The notes under the pieces are model-generated. The model saw only the letters and a program-made list of their open reading frames with translations, ran no database searches and was not told where the DNA came from. From assembly GCF_030272615.1 (NCBI RefSeq), contig NC_081413.1, positions 99,046,239-99,110,238 of the forward strand: a stretch of DNA of 64,000 nucleotides, given 5' to 3'. Below are positions 11,151-23,636 of the stretch, piece after piece. Source of the stretch: Cryptomeria japonica (Eukaryota; Streptophyta; Pinopsida; Cupressales; Cupressaceae). How positions within the stretch are numbered: position 1 is the stretch's first letter; each line of letters opens with the position of its first letter. The position numbers and the translations under genes are program-made.

Positions 11151-12235
11151 AAGATTAAGATGATATGCGACTAAATGCAAGTTTTAAAATGATATGCAAC
11201 TAAATGCAAGTTTTAAAATGATATGCAGCTAAATGCACACTTTAATTCTGTTGTTTTCATTCCTATTTAGTCACTTGTTTGTGCTCTGTTTTTGTTTGTC
11301 ATCATTGAGCTGTTGATATGTTGGAAGTTAATACGATCATCATGGTATATTTGAACCATAACGACCCGAGTATGACTTACATGGATTTTGATATTGCAAG
11401 GTGGCATAAGCGTTGAGGTATAATTGAACCAAGATGACCTAAGTGTTGCTTGCGTAAAATTGACAAGAGTTAACCATTCGCATGTGCAAGGCGGAAAATG
11501 TGTTCAATGATATGTTTCCAATCATGTCTTGAGACAAATTTGCACTGTACTAATGATCACCTCACAGATAGAAAACCAAAGAAAAATATTAGATTCCTTC
11601 GTCGCTTCTCTAGCCCAAGGCATCCTCGAGTAGCTTAGGAGATCTAATGATTCAAAAATTAAAATACAAAATAGTCAAAACTTCATGCCATATGTAAACA
11701 AATCATAATTAAGAAAATCATCCATCATGTGTGTGTTAAAGTTGCAGTTGGATAATGGTCTTGTTTTCTAGCCTGATGAGCAATTGTTGACATTAGTTCT
11801 CTTAGTATGCTGTGATCCTTGTCGTTTGTTGTCAAAATGCTTAAAGTGAGAGGAATGCTTCCCCTAGTCACATACATGTATCAATGTGGATATATACGTT
11901 GATCACCAAGCCATGGTGGGATATGAGATGGAGAACTATTTTTGGATAATCAAGGACAGTGACTATGCTAAGTATGTCCAGGATAATGCTGCGTAAACAA
12001 GTGTTCTGGTGATGGCCTTTAGCTGAGACTAGATGGATAATAGATGTGAGTAATGATAGATAGAGGAGCCATTCTCTCACAAATAGTGCCTATTGCCAGG
12101 TTTTCACTACTTGTTTTATTGCACTTTTTTGATTTGTTTTTGATTTTTTTGTATTTTTCGTTTTTTCCATGCATTGGACGACTCAAGTGTAGAATTTCTT
12201 CAGATGGATACTGTTGGTTGGTTCATCGAGCATGT
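11151..12235. other. Spacer between converging PMD gene and integrase in D
   Basis: No gene recognised. The word GCCAGGTTTTCACTA (about 12093-12107) recurs at the corresponding place in E (about 45957), so part of this spacer is shared by both elements. Confidence 0.5.
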
Positions 12236-13280
12236 CCCCTTCTAAATTTTTTAACTGATATGCACCTGATCCATAGGTTGACATGATGACAAAAGGACCC
12301 AACCAGTTAGGTTCAAACTTCCCCTTCTTTTCTTGATCCTATTGATTTCTTGGATTTTCCTTTAGCACGAGATCACCGACTTTGAAAGCCCTTGGGATGA
12401 CTTTGTAATTATATCTTTTGCACATTTTCTGCTGGTATGCCTTGAGACGGTCATAGGCATGTTATTGTTTTTCATCAAGAAGCTCTAGTTCATGCAATCT
12501 GTTTACCCAATATTCCTCATATGGTATGAGGCCCTTCAAAGATACTTGGAGAGATGAGATTTCTACCTCAAGGGGTGAAATTGCTTCTGAAGCATACACC
12601 AATGAATAAGGTTTAGCCCTTGTAGGTGTCCGAATACCAGTCCTATATGCCCAAAGTGTCGGATTGAGTTGTACATGCCAATCCTTACCCGCATCATTTA
12701 CTATTTTCTTGAGGATTTTTAGGATTGTTTTATTTGATGCTTCTGTCTGACCATTCCCCTATGGGTAGTATGGTGTGGAGAAGTGATGTTGGATTTTGAA
12801 TCATTCACATAGCTCTCGCACATCTTGATTCTTGAAAGGACACCCATTTTATGTGATGATGGAACTAGGAATACCATATCTGCAAGTGAGATAATTGAGA
12901 ATGAATGAGGAGATCTGTTTTCCAGTTATAGTGGTCATCAGGATTGCTTCAATCCACTTTGTGAAATACTCTTTTGCAGTGATAATGAACTTATGTCCAT
13001 TTGAAGAAGAAGGATTAATTTTCCCTACTAAATCAAGTCCCCATTAACAGAAAGGCCAAGATGTGGTGAACGACTGTAGCTCCTGTGCTGGTGCATGGAT
13101 AAGATTGCTGTGAATTTGGCATTTAGGATATTTCTTTGTGAATTGATAAGACTCTTTCTCCATTGTCAGCCAGTAATATCCCATTCTTAGAAGTTTCTTA
13201 ACGAGAGTAGGACCACTTGAATGTATACCATAGATACCTTTGGGAAGCTCGTGTAAGGCAGAGTCAGATTTGTTACGATC
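12236..13280 (-). pseudogene. Integrase of element D, degraded
   Basis: Minus-strand translation in shifting frames gives Ty3/gypsy integrase pieces. These include a core fragment with ..AKEYFTKWIEA.., a GNGQTEASNKTI-like stretch, LWAYRTGIRTPTR, and the C-terminal RAFKVGDLVLK...GKFEPNWLGPFV block (about 12290-12420). Stops and frameshifts interrupt every part. It would have catalysed insertion of element cDNA. Position after RNase H is the Ty3/gypsy order. Confidence 0.65.
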
Positions 13281-13286
13281 GAGGCA

Positions 13287-13601
13287 TCAAAGAAGAGTAC
13301 CATCTAGACCTCGACGATGAAGTGTGTCAGCGATTAAGGTATAGCGGGTAGATTGCCAGATGAAGTTGCATTTTTGGTTGCGACATAGGTCGGGTGGAAG
13401 AGTATTGTTTTTGAGATAATCATAGATTTCCCCATATAGAGGTGAATCTGAACTAGTTAGGGTATAGATGACTTGGGATGCAGAATTGTCATAGGCTGGG
13501 GAAAACAATTTCTCTACCAAGAACTTGGAATGACTCTGTTTGTCTGGAATTCGCAGCAGTGAAGTGATAGTGGCCATTGCATCAGCATCCCTATTGTCCA
13601 A
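13287..13601 (-). pseudogene. RNase H-integrase connector of element D
   Basis: A 104-codon open segment leading into integrase, with a NRDADAMATITSLL motif typical of the end of Tat-like RNase H regions. It ends shortly before the zinc-binding part of integrase. Confidence 0.55.
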
Positions 13602-13691
13602 TCTTGGGATTTTCTCAAAGATGATATGTACAAAGTACTATTTGAAATCATCCATCATTCTCTTGTAGAGTATTAGCTTACCATCCTTTGT

Positions 13692-13979
13692 CTAATATTC
13701 ATCATTGATCTGATTGATAACTAATTGAGAATTCCCATAGATTCTCAATTCCATGATTCTCCATTCCACAACCATTTTGATTCCTATTACCAGGGCTTCA
13801 TATTTAATGATGTTGTTGGTACATGGAAACATCAGTCTATAAGATCTTGGAGTTGTATGCCCTTCTAGAGTGACAAACAAGATGTTGACACCTGATCCAT
13901 GTTGTGTATAGGATCCATCAAAGTACAAGATCCATTGCTTGGGTGTGACAGTGAGTACATCCATGTCTAGAAATTCCAC
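13692..13979 (-). pseudogene. RNase H domain of element D
   Basis: Contains WILYFDGSYTQHGSGVNILF, the first-strand DGS motif of retrotransposon RNase H, then IIKYEALVIGIK (the conserved YEAL helix) and LRIYGNSQLVINQI (the D of the usual GDSQLV is replaced by N). It would degrade RNA of the RNA-DNA hybrid. Flanked by RT on the right and the connector on the left, in the expected order. Confidence 0.75.
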
Positions 13980-14240
13980 CTGTAGTGGTTGTTGATTTGG
14001 TAGTGGTGCTTTAGTTAGTTGATCTACAATTACCTATCCTTTGATAGCCCGATATTCTATGTATTAGATATCAAATTTACTAAGAATCATGACCCATTTA
14101 GCTAATCATCCTGTAAGAGCTGCTTTGTTGAGTAAATACTTGAGAGGATCAATTTTTTCTACCAACTTGATTGTATGAGCTAGTATATAATGGCAAAACT
14201 TTTGAGAGGCGAACACCACTGCTAAGAAAGCCTTCTCAAT

Positions 14241-14750
14241 GAATGTATAATTTAGCTCATATCCATTTAAAGTTCTGTTGATGTAATAAATAGCTTGTTC
14301 TTTGCCTTATGGATCTTCTTGTGCTAGCAGTGCCCCCAGTGATACTTCTGTTGCTGATATGTAGAGAATGAGAAACTTGCCTGCTATCGGTGGTACCAAA
14401 ACTGGTGGATTCATTAAATATTGTTTGAGCTAGTGAAATGATTCCACACACTTGTCTTCCCATCTGAAAGGTATATTTTTATGAAGTAGATGATTGAATG
14501 TATAATTTAGCTCATATCCGTTTAAAGTTCTGCTGATGTAGTAAATAACTCATTCTTTTCCTTATGAATCTTCTTGTGCTAGCAATGCCCCCAGTGATAC
14601 TTCTGTTGTTGATATGTAGAGAATGAGCAACTTGCCTGCTATCGGTGGTACCAAAACTGGCATATTCATCAAATATTGTTTGAGCTGGTGAAATGATTCC
14701 GCACACTTGTCTTCGCATCTGAAAGGTATATTTTTATGAAGCAGATGATT
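14241..14750 (-). repeat. 255-bp tandem duplication in the RT-RNase H connection of D
   Basis: Two head-to-tail copies, 14241-14495 and 14496-14750, both beginning GAATGTATAATTTAGCTCATATCC. The unit is 255 bases, an exact multiple of three. It covers the region after the RT palm, including the segment encoding MPVLVPPIAGKLLILYIS in the right copy. Confidence 0.9.
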
Positions 14751-16118
14751 TAATGGTAGACATTTATCTGCTAGTTGAGCTATGAATTGCTTGATGGATT
14801 GTAATGGTCCCTGCAGAGATCTGAGTTGGTTAATGTTCCTGGGAGATGGCATTTCCATGATAGCCTGTACTTTCACTGGATCTACTTCAATGTCCTTTTT
14901 TGACACAATATAGCCTAACAGTTTGCCTGATGTGACCCCAAAGACACACTTCTTAGGGTTTAGTTTGACCTTGAACTGATCCAATCTTTAAAATATTTTA
15001 TCTAATATGCCCATATGTTCTGCTCGGTTGAATGATTTAGCTAATAAATCATCCACATAGTCCTCCATGAAGGTATGCATCATATCGTGGGAGATTGTCG
15101 TCATGGCTCTTTGATAAGTTGCCCCTGCATTTTTTAAGCCGAAAGGCATGACGTTCCAACAATACGTTCCCCATGGAGAGGTGAATGCAATTTTATCTTG
15201 ATCTTCTAGGGAAATCTTGATTTGACTATAACTAGAGAAACCATCCATCAATGATAACATTGTGTGGCTTGCTGTTAGATCCATAATTATGTCAATTCTT
15301 GGTAAAGGAAAGTCATCCTTTGGACATGCTTTGTTGACATCTCTAAAATCCATGCATATTTTGATGCTTCCATCAGGTTTTGAAATTGGTATAATGTTTG
15401 AGATCCACTCAACATAGTCTATAGGTAAGATGAATCCAACGTCTTATAACTTCTTTAGTTATGCTTTGACCAATAATGCCACATGTGGATTCATCTTTCT
15501 TAATTTATGCTTGACTGACTTAGCTCCTAGAGCGATGGATAAGTGATGCATGATCAGGTTTGGATCTATTTTGGGCATATTAGCATAAGACCAAGCAAAA
15601 TTGATTTTCTTTTCTTTGAAGAATTTGATAAAATATGGTTGTTCCTCTTCTGTCAGTGATTCTGCTAGGTGTATGGTTTTGACTGCTACTTCAATACAAA
15701 TGTTTATTGATTGAGTTGGCTCAATCAATATTGGTGACCTTTCTTGATAATTCTTTGGAAGAGTGTCAAGTCTCCCATCTTTAGGTGCCTTAAAAAGGTT
15801 TTCACCCTCAGATGCGTCCTTTATTTTTACTTTTTTGTGATCTAATACTGCCATTGACTTTTTTTCACGATTAGATCCTTTCTTTCTTTCACTTTTGCAA
15901 TTGAGAGACTTGGCACTCCCCTGATTGCAGATATCATTATTTTGTTTGCTAGTAGAGCATGTTTCTAGGTTGACTGAACATAGATACTGGACAATGGATT
16001 CACCATCTGGGAAGATTGGTATATCATGGTGTTCAACTTCTTCCCAGTCTATGAGGTCAAGATATACGAGCGGTAAGGAGTCATTTGGTGGGTTGAGACC
16101 AGCGGCGGTAAGTGTCAT
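14562..16118 (-). pseudogene. Reverse transcriptase of element D
   Basis: Segments 15459-16118, 14988-15353 and 14562-14984 form a Ty3/gypsy RT. The N-terminal part ends LRKMNPHVALLVKA, then DFRDVNKACPKDDFPLP (fingers), FSSYSQIKI, FTSPWGTYCWNVMPFGLKNA, and the palm motif YVDD in MEDYVDDLLAKS (active-site aspartates present). The thumb follows with LNPKKCVFGVTSGKLLGYIV. Stops separate the segments. Similarity to Tat-type RT is clear by motif. The following connection region is duplicated. Confidence 0.8.
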
Positions 16119-16403
16119 GATAGAGTCATTGTTATAGTTGTTTGGGATAATGGTTAGGTCTATGATATTGTCAAGGTCTATGATAGTATTATCTTTGATG
16201 TAGCCTTGTTTGTATTGTCGTTGCTTGTTCTCACTAGCCTCGTAGATATGTCATGGTCCAAATTCAAGTGGTCGAGATTCTGAGCCTTGTCCCTCTTGAG
16301 AAAGGGATGTGTATGAGTGGATGGTATCTACCTCAATATCTTCAGTAATATCTGAACAACTACCCCACTCATATTCATTAGAACCGATTTCCAAATTATT
16401 GTC

Positions 16404-16800
16404 CTAGATTATCTCGTTGCTTCTAACAGGTATGTTGTATGGTGAGAAAAGATCTTTGACAATTTCTACCAGTTTTGTAGCCTTTTCTGATTCAGAATCA
16501 GAGCCTGCTTGTGCTCTTTTCATTTGTTCATAGACTGTTTCCCTTTGATGAGTAGTAATTGCTTTTAATGGTGGCTCCACTTGGGTTTGATTAGGTTCTT
16601 GCACATGATACACTTTCTTATAAGAAGCTTCCTCCCTTTGAATGGCCAATTCTTCTTGTCATTTCTCATTTTCTTGGTGTTCTTGCTCTTTCCTTGTTGT
16701 TTATACTACTTGGTGTAGTGCTTCTTGCCGTGAGTTGTCATTATATTTTTTCTTTTCTCTCCACTGAGGTTTCTGATAGTTATTTTGCTTTTTCCTAGGG
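16404..16800 (-). pseudogene. Pre-RT linker of element D
   Basis: An 81-codon segment and adjoining lysine-rich sequence belong between protease and RT. They continue on the other side of element G: joining across G gives ..LEYGQH|ISPRKKQNNYQ.. in one frame. No enzymatic motif. Confidence 0.5.
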
Positions 16801-16806
16801 GATATA

Positions 16807-18326
16807 TGTTGGCATTATAACAGACATTAAGAGATTGTTGGCATTTCAATTAGGATATTGAGAAGGTTGTTGATAATTACGGATATAACTGATTTAGGAT
16901 GTTTACTGTCTTCACAATATTATTTTGTCATTGATGTCAAGAAATTGATTTTCTGATTTAGTAGGATGTTGCCATATCTTAAGAAGTATGTTTTGATGAG
17001 AATTAAGATGTCGGTAAAAGACACAAAAAGAATGTGATGAATAAGGGGAGGAATAAGTTATTCAATGGGCAACTATTACCGAGTTAGACAATGATGAGAT
17101 CATGTTGTTTAGATTGTTTTGATATCCTACATATGCTATTGTTTGTAAGGTTAATACTATACTATGTTACCGAGCAAGGAACCTAGTCGGTAAACCCTAA
17201 GGTTATCGCTATCGGTTAATGAAGGCAGAATGTCTACCGAGTGAAGTTTAGTATTTACTGAGTTGCAATCGAGTAATAACACAATGCATTGGATGTATAC
17301 ATGCGTTATTTAATGATGGAAGCTGATGAGCTGGATATGATTAAATGATTGATACAACATGTATGAAGTTTGTTAAGGATCTATGGCAATGGAAGATCGA
17401 CATGAAGATCTACAACTCAGATTGAACCACAATACCCTAGTACAAGTTCCAAGAAATGTATGCAAGTTCCAAGGCAAGGTAAAACATTTTCAGATCGAAG
17501 GATACATTGAACTTGGTCAAGATTGAAGATCTGATGGCTATGATTGATCATGGGAAATGTGATCAAAGAGATTAAGTGGTTAGCAAATTGTTTATAAATA
17601 AGGAACTATTGATAAACAATGCATGCGGGCAAGTGTAAGCACATGGATGCTACATAGTGATTACCGAGCACAGAAGCTTGAAGACCTGTTTGAATAACAA
17701 AGTAAGGAGCCCAACAGAGGGACAAGATAAGTCCTATGACTAGATTGTATTGAGCAAATAAGAATCTTCTTTAGCATTTTACATGCAAAGTTGCAGACAT
17801 ACTCATTACTATTGTTTAGTTGTAAGTGATAGAAAATCTCTTAATCGAGTGGACTTAACAGTCTTATTTGTAAATCCTCTAGCAAGGTGACATTCTGATT
17901 GAGTGTTTGAAACCCTTTAACAAGGTCACTTCTAACAAGGTGAAGATCCTAACAGATCTGAGGGAAATCCCTTAACCAGGTCACATCTAGCAATGTGTTT
18001 GTAATCTTTAACAGGATTTGCTTTTAACCGAGCATACTCTAGAAGAGTATATTTCTTAGTGTGTCCGAAATCCCACAGTGGTTTTTCCCTATTTGGGTTT
18101 CCACGTTAAATCTGGTGTTGAATGTGTTGTGATGTTATCTGTTTATGAGTTTGCATGTTTTACAGTTTTGGTTACATATATCTGTTAAAGCTACCGAGGT
18201 TGAATCTGTTGATTTCATGGAAGTTTAAGTTTGTATGATTCACCCCCCCCTCTCATCTTGTTAGCTTGGCATCTGTACTTAACAATTAGTATCAGAACTA
18301 TCAATTGGTATCAGAGCTATCAGTAA
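16807..18326 (+). mobile_element. Element G: copia-type LTR with primer site, rest missing
   Basis: The LTR 16807-18284 (TGTTGGCATT...CTTAACA) has a TATA box near 17591-17603 and a C run before CTCTCATCTTGTTAGC near its end, as in other copia LTRs of the window. It is followed by ATTAGTATCAGAAC and, 18 bases later, TTGGTATCAGAGC, a primer-binding site for initiator methionine tRNA. After that D resumes at ATGTTGTCC. No ORF or second LTR of G is present, so most of it has been deleted. Target duplication is not clear. Confidence 0.6.
18289..18324 (+). other. Duplicated primer-binding site of G
   Basis: Two tandem 18-base versions, TTAGTATCAGAACTATCA and TTGGTATCAGAGCTATCA. The second has the exact TGGTATCAGAGC complement of initiator methionine tRNA. 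Confidence 0.6.
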
Positions 18327-19018
18327 ATGTTGTCCATACTCCAGTCCTATTTTGTCTCTTGCAAGTAGTGAAGGAAGTTGAAGGGGTTCTATAATTCCTT
18401 CTTGACCCTTGCCAATAGGTCCTTTACCATTGTATCCCATCTGTTGCATGATCCAGAACCTTTTTCCATATTGTTGTGTCAGTATAGCTAATTCTATGGC
18501 AGCAACTCTGAGTTCTTCTTCATCCTTGTAAAGCCAACTAGGGATGTCTTTCTCTTCTAATTCATTGGCCAGGGTGCCCAATTGGATAGATTTACCATCA
18601 AACTTGGTGATGAGCCGTGTTTCTTGATGTTTTGATGTAGAAGGTTGTCCATAAGATTGGCAATGTTGGCAATTTTGGTAGACATAAGGGTTCAAAAGAG
18701 TACTCTCCCATGCCCTGGTCCTTTATTTTCATCTTTTGTTTGAAGTATATGGATAGAGACTTGAGTTCTTCTTGAGGATGATTGGATGTTGAAGAAGCTT
18801 GGGCCTCCCTGTTGTGTGGAACCAAACTGTCCTGAGCTGCCCCCATAGCATTACAATGCAAAAAAGGGTTATTATCTGTAGATATGGAAATTTCCTGTCC
18901 ATTGTATGGGAACTTGATACATTGATGATATGTCGAAGGTACTGCTTGTATTTCATGAATCCATGGACGACCCAATAGAATATTATATGTCAAGTCTATG
19001 TCCAAGACTTGGAACATG
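18327..19018 (-). pseudogene. Element D: distal part of protease and linker
   Basis: Minus strand begins TMFQVLDIDLTYNILLGRPW and IHEIQAVPSTYHQCIKFPYN, the block after the aspartic protease in Tat-like elements; element E has nearly the same text at 47253-47618. It continues into a linker with GEYSFEPL, then the GYNGKGPIGKGQEG region (about 18360-18420). Element B separates it from the protease active-site half at 25627-25932. Confidence 0.7.
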
Positions 19019-19023
19019 GTGTC

Positions 19024-19837
19024 TGTTAGGATTCCCATAGCTACTGAGAGGGGGGGGGGGTGAATCAGTATTTGACCGGTATGAGCAATTTTCAACTTAA
19101 AACATGTAGAACATATTAATACTGTGTATCGGTAAACAAAAAGTAATGCAATAAACAGAGATAACAGTAACCACATGAAAAAACACCATAACACAATGGT
19201 TTAACGAGGAAACCCAGTGTGGGAAAAACCTTGGTGGGATTTGTGACCCACAATATTCACTTACTGGCCAATAAGAGAATGTTACTACTACAAGAGGGGC
19301 TTGCACATGCAGGAAGGCCAAGTGCCTAGAGCTCACTGCTCAAATACAAAATGGGAAGTCTCACTGACTTACAAAATGGATTATATAAATCCAGTGTCTT
19401 GTACTGCTTCAAAATAGGATCTATAATGCCAGATCTAGTACCGGTTTCTGCTCTGCTTCTTACATAAACCCTTAACCTATAATTCACATAATAGGTCTTC
19501 CTTATTTCGCCTAATTACATTCTTTCATAATAATCCTACATCCTTACAATGTTCTATAATGAACTCTCTTATATAAGAGTAATTTTACATCTTGCCAAGT
19601 CGGCTTATAATGTTCTTACAATAATAAACAAAATATGTTACAACAAAATTCCTGTCGGCCTCTATGTCGGTATGCTTCCTTTCACTGCCAATGCCAGTGG
19701 TCTAAGTGCCAGTGTAGAGTCTGATCTTGCTAGTGCCAGTGGAATGCCTTGCCGGTGTCATAGGATTGTAAGGTTTCCATCAATGAAAAAACCTTCAATC
19801 ACCTACAATGTCTCATTGGAGTGTGCATTTGCCAACA
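19024..19837 (-). repeat. 3' LTR of element B
   Basis: Plus strand TGTTAGGATTCCCATAG...TTTGCCAACA, 814 bp. A G run is near the left end. Compared with the right LTR it has an extra stretch of roughly 55 bases around 19260-19315. Confidence 0.9.
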
Positions 19838-19850
19838 ATCTCCCCCTTTG
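19838..19850 (-). other. Polypurine tract of element B
   Basis: Minus strand CAAAGGGGGAGAT directly before the 3' LTR; identical to the tract before the F LTR (54577-54588). Confidence 0.8.
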
Positions 19851-20364
19851 GCATTGATGGCAACACTTATGAGAAAATTCAAAAGTGTGTCCAAAAATTG
19901 AAGTCCAAAAATATGTTACCAAAAATGTGTGTACCAAAAATGTATGACCTCCCCCTGAGCAGATGAGTCCTTTGCTAATTATTTTCTCATTCCACTACTC
20001 CCCCTTTGGCATCAATGACAAAGGTTGTCAAGGTGTCAATAGAGTGTGGTTTTCTATCTCAACCTTGTAACCGGGTGGTTACAATTTGAAAAAGATCCGC
20101 CAAAATTAAATTTAGGCTTTCAAGAAACTTATTACTATCTTTTATTGCTGCCTCTGTTCTTTGAACTGTACTGGTGAGGTGCTACATTTTCTCTGCCGGT
20201 GTTTTCTATCCCTGTACTAATGCTTCAGATATTTCTTTCCTTAAACATGCTAAGTAGTCCAACTTTGGACTTAATCTCCATTTCAGATCCTTAGCCTTGC
20301 TTTTTATTTTATCCTTTTCTCTTTCTAACTTTAGTAACTCTTCCTCAAAACCTGTTATCTTTTG

Positions 20365-23332
20365 CTAAAAAATGGATAATGAATCAGATGAATTAATAAA
20401 ATTGTCAGCTAGCTTATTAATTTCCTCTTGTATCTTGCTTATTTTTCTGTCAATGTCAACTGTTAAAAATTTTGTCTTGCAAGTGTCTCTATACAAAGTT
20501 TTGAATTCCTTAAGTGTGCTGCATAGTTCTAGTAGAAGTGTGTCAAATTCCCTTGTACACTTCTTTATTTGATCCTCAAAGAATTTCTGTTTTTCTTTTT
20601 CTAACTTCTCTTTGACTGCATCTTCCTTTATTTGCTCAACTGTCACTGTGTTGTCAGTAATATACTTAGACAAAGTGTCAAGTTGACTCAATTGATCCTT
20701 ATTATCTACATTGCATTTTGGAGCTATCATCTTCAAAATTGGGATTGTGTCATCTATAGCTTTATAAGCCTGTGAACTACAATATGTTATTTTCTTCAAA
20801 GAATCTAAAAGAACTTCAGTTAAATGCTGTAGAAGAGGAACCAATATACTGAATTCCACCGGTGGGAGCACTATCCTTGCTTGTAGTGACCTCTGGTAGG
20901 TCAGTCTGTGTTTCCATTTCCTTAACCAATGGTTTACCTTGTTCACTAGATGCCGGTGGCACTGATTCTGCATTTACTTGTTGTTGTTCTGGAGCCTGTT
21001 GCTCAGCCTGTTGTTTTGTTTGTTGCTCTGTTTGTGTCTCTGCCTATTGTCTTGTGTTATCATCTGCCAGTTTTTCTTATGTGTTATCAGTGTTATCATT
21101 TACCGGTGGCTCACTAGCCATATTTGTCTTACCGGTTGTGTCTTTTTCCACCACAATATTGACCTTTTGAGTATCAACATCCATAGTGTATAGTACCTTA
21201 GAGTTAGGATTAGTATCCTCTTGTGATACATCCATACTATCATCTGTTGGTTGATCTTCAATTGTTTGTACTGGTGGAGTATCTTGAGGCGGTGGGGGTA
21301 AATTATCAGTTATATTTAAGCTTGGAGGACCACCAATCTTGCCTTTCCCTTTATCCTTATCCTTTTGATAAACTTTGATAGGCTTGGGGTTCCTATACTC
21401 TTCCTATTTTTCTTTCTCCACAAGGAATATATCCCATCCATTAGCAGTTTCCTCTACAACCTCATTTACTCTTCCAATCATTAGTACAATATGCCACTGT
21501 GCAGTAGAGAATACTGACCAGTTGGCCTCTGCAATTAGATCATCTATTTCTTTTAGAGAGTTAACTGGGTAGACAACAAGTAATTTTTCAATTTTTATTT
21601 TCTTGTCAAGCTCTACCACAACTTGTCTTCTTGCTTCTAGTCTCTTGAATAGTTCATCTGGTAGTTCATCTACAACTTGCAGTGGGAACTTCTTATAGAT
21701 ATCCAAGTGTAAAATAACACTGTTTTCAACCTTTTCTTTATCATCAGCTGATAGTGAGTCATACAATTTGTTGATGTTTTTAAGTTTTCCTTCTTCTGTG
21801 ATCTCATCTAAGAGTCTGTCAATCAGAGCAATATTCTGTTGAGTCTTTTTCTTTGGTGTCAATTTCTTCTTCTTAGGGGTTGTCTTCTTGATCGGAGACC
21901 TCACTGCCTGTTGTTTTTGTCTGGTTCTTCTTGGTGAAGGAGTGGATACCGGTGAAGGTTCTCTTTTCCTTACAACTCTTTTAAATGCTGCAGACATATC
22001 ACTCTCTGATGAAGTAGCTACCGATGAAAGGTGAGTTTCAGGTTGTAGTGCCTCCAACTCATCTTCAGTGATATCGGTTTGTTTTAGTACATCCTTTTTG
22101 ATAGCCTTTTCCTGTCTTGAACCTCTCCTCACAGTTGCTTCTACTTTCTTCACTCTCTTTTTGGATTGAATTTGGCTTTCAATGGTTTTAGCACTACCAA
22201 ATACTTCTTCCTTAGGTTCCTTGGGTGCTTCCAGAAGGGCTTTTGCATATGTCTCAATGATGTGGTCATTGGTCTCATAGCCCATTTCAGTAACCCAAAT
22301 TGTTCTTGGGATCACTGCTTCCATCCAGATCTCATCTTTCTTGATCATAAAACATATGTCATCCTTATATTTATCCACAATTTTCTGTGATAGTCTGACT
22401 CTGGTGTTCATTCTGGCCTTTAGTGCTAGAAAATATTCATTGATATTCTTCTCCTTGTTTTCACCCATATTGTTCAATAAGTCAGCTAACTATTTTCCTA
22501 CCGGTATGTCAAATCCAAGGTTTTTGTTGCCTATATCGGGAACCTATTTTGTTACATATAGCATCAGACATACAAGTAAATTGCCAAACCTAAATGTCCC
22601 TTTCTTATCCTTCTTGATCTTTCCTAGATTATCAATCAATTCATCTTTTAACCACTCACATACATCAATTTTCACATTTTCATTAATCATATCATGAGCA
22701 CTTTTTATGCATAAGCTGGAAACTGAGTTCAGTCTGTTTGCATGAGTTTTTTTGTAACCTAAAATCATGCTAATGAATCTCACATTTATGTCAGTTACAT
22801 CATTAACCCTTAAGGACCTTTTGTCGGATGTTGCACCTGTTAGATTTATTACTAGGTCATTTGAGACCTTCTTTGTTTTGTCTGGTCTGTTACTGGTGGA
22901 GGGTAACCCTGTTACAGCTTTCACAACTTCCTTGGTAATTTTATGAACTAAATCAAGCCAAAAGAATTCACCATGTACCCTGCTCAATACTATCCTAATA
23001 ACTTCCTTAGGGAAATCCGAAATGCTGAGGATTTCTGTGAATCCTAGGGTTTCAACAAATTGGTGTTCAGGTTTTACATTACCAGAATCATCACAAATAA
23101 CAGTTTTGTACATGTTCTTGATTTCTTCATCTCCTAATTCTTCTATATGGCAATGGATATAAATTCTAGGGTCTTCTGCATAAACAACTCCTTTGGGAAT
23201 TTGGGAAAAAGCACCTACATTGTCACCCTTTTTAGCTATCTCGAGAACTAGCTGAAATACGGGCCTAGGTCGTTTGATTACCTTGACTACAATAGGGTTT
23301 GCTATGAATTCAGGTGCAGAGGAGGATGCCAT
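20365..23332 (-). pseudogene. ORF2 of element B: long accessory protein, interrupted by stops
   Basis: One frame starting at the ATG at 23332 stays coherent for most of about 990 codons. The N-terminal domain (22544-23332) has blocks GVVYAEDPRIYIHCHIEEL, HGEFFWLDLVHKITKEV and KKDKKGTFRFGNLLVCL. The next part (21404-22477) has DEIWMEAVIPRTIWVTEMGY, then basic stretches (RRTRQKQQAV, KKTTPKKKK). A Gln/Thr/Pro-rich segment and, after a frame change, a coiled coil (20365-20973) end it. Stops include TAG at 22544, 22490 and 21404; at 21404 the C copy has CAA. The basic middle may bind nucleic acid or enter nuclei (inference). No catalytic motif recognised; A and C carry relatives. Confidence 0.65.
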
Positions 23333-23636
23333 GATTATAAATACCTTTTTCTGCCTTAGGAAGGATTGATTGCTGAAGTGCTTTGCCTCTTTGCTCGAAA
23401 TGCCTTAGCTCTGGAGATTTCACGCTCTTAGAATGTTTGAATGATCGATGAAGTAAAATGGAGCCAAAACCACTAATTTATAATTTTAATTTGGCAACTA
23501 CCTCATTTAATGCATGCCGGTTAAGTAATCACTTAACTCTATATGCCGGTATAGAAGTAATTTTCTACTTTTCACCATCAACCGAGGGAATAATAGCATA
23601 TTTCACATTGATTGCCAAACCCTCAAAGAAATTTCT

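Noticed and set aside
10800-11180. His/Tyr-rich minus-strand frame
   Set aside because: Translation of the GATAAT tandem repeat.
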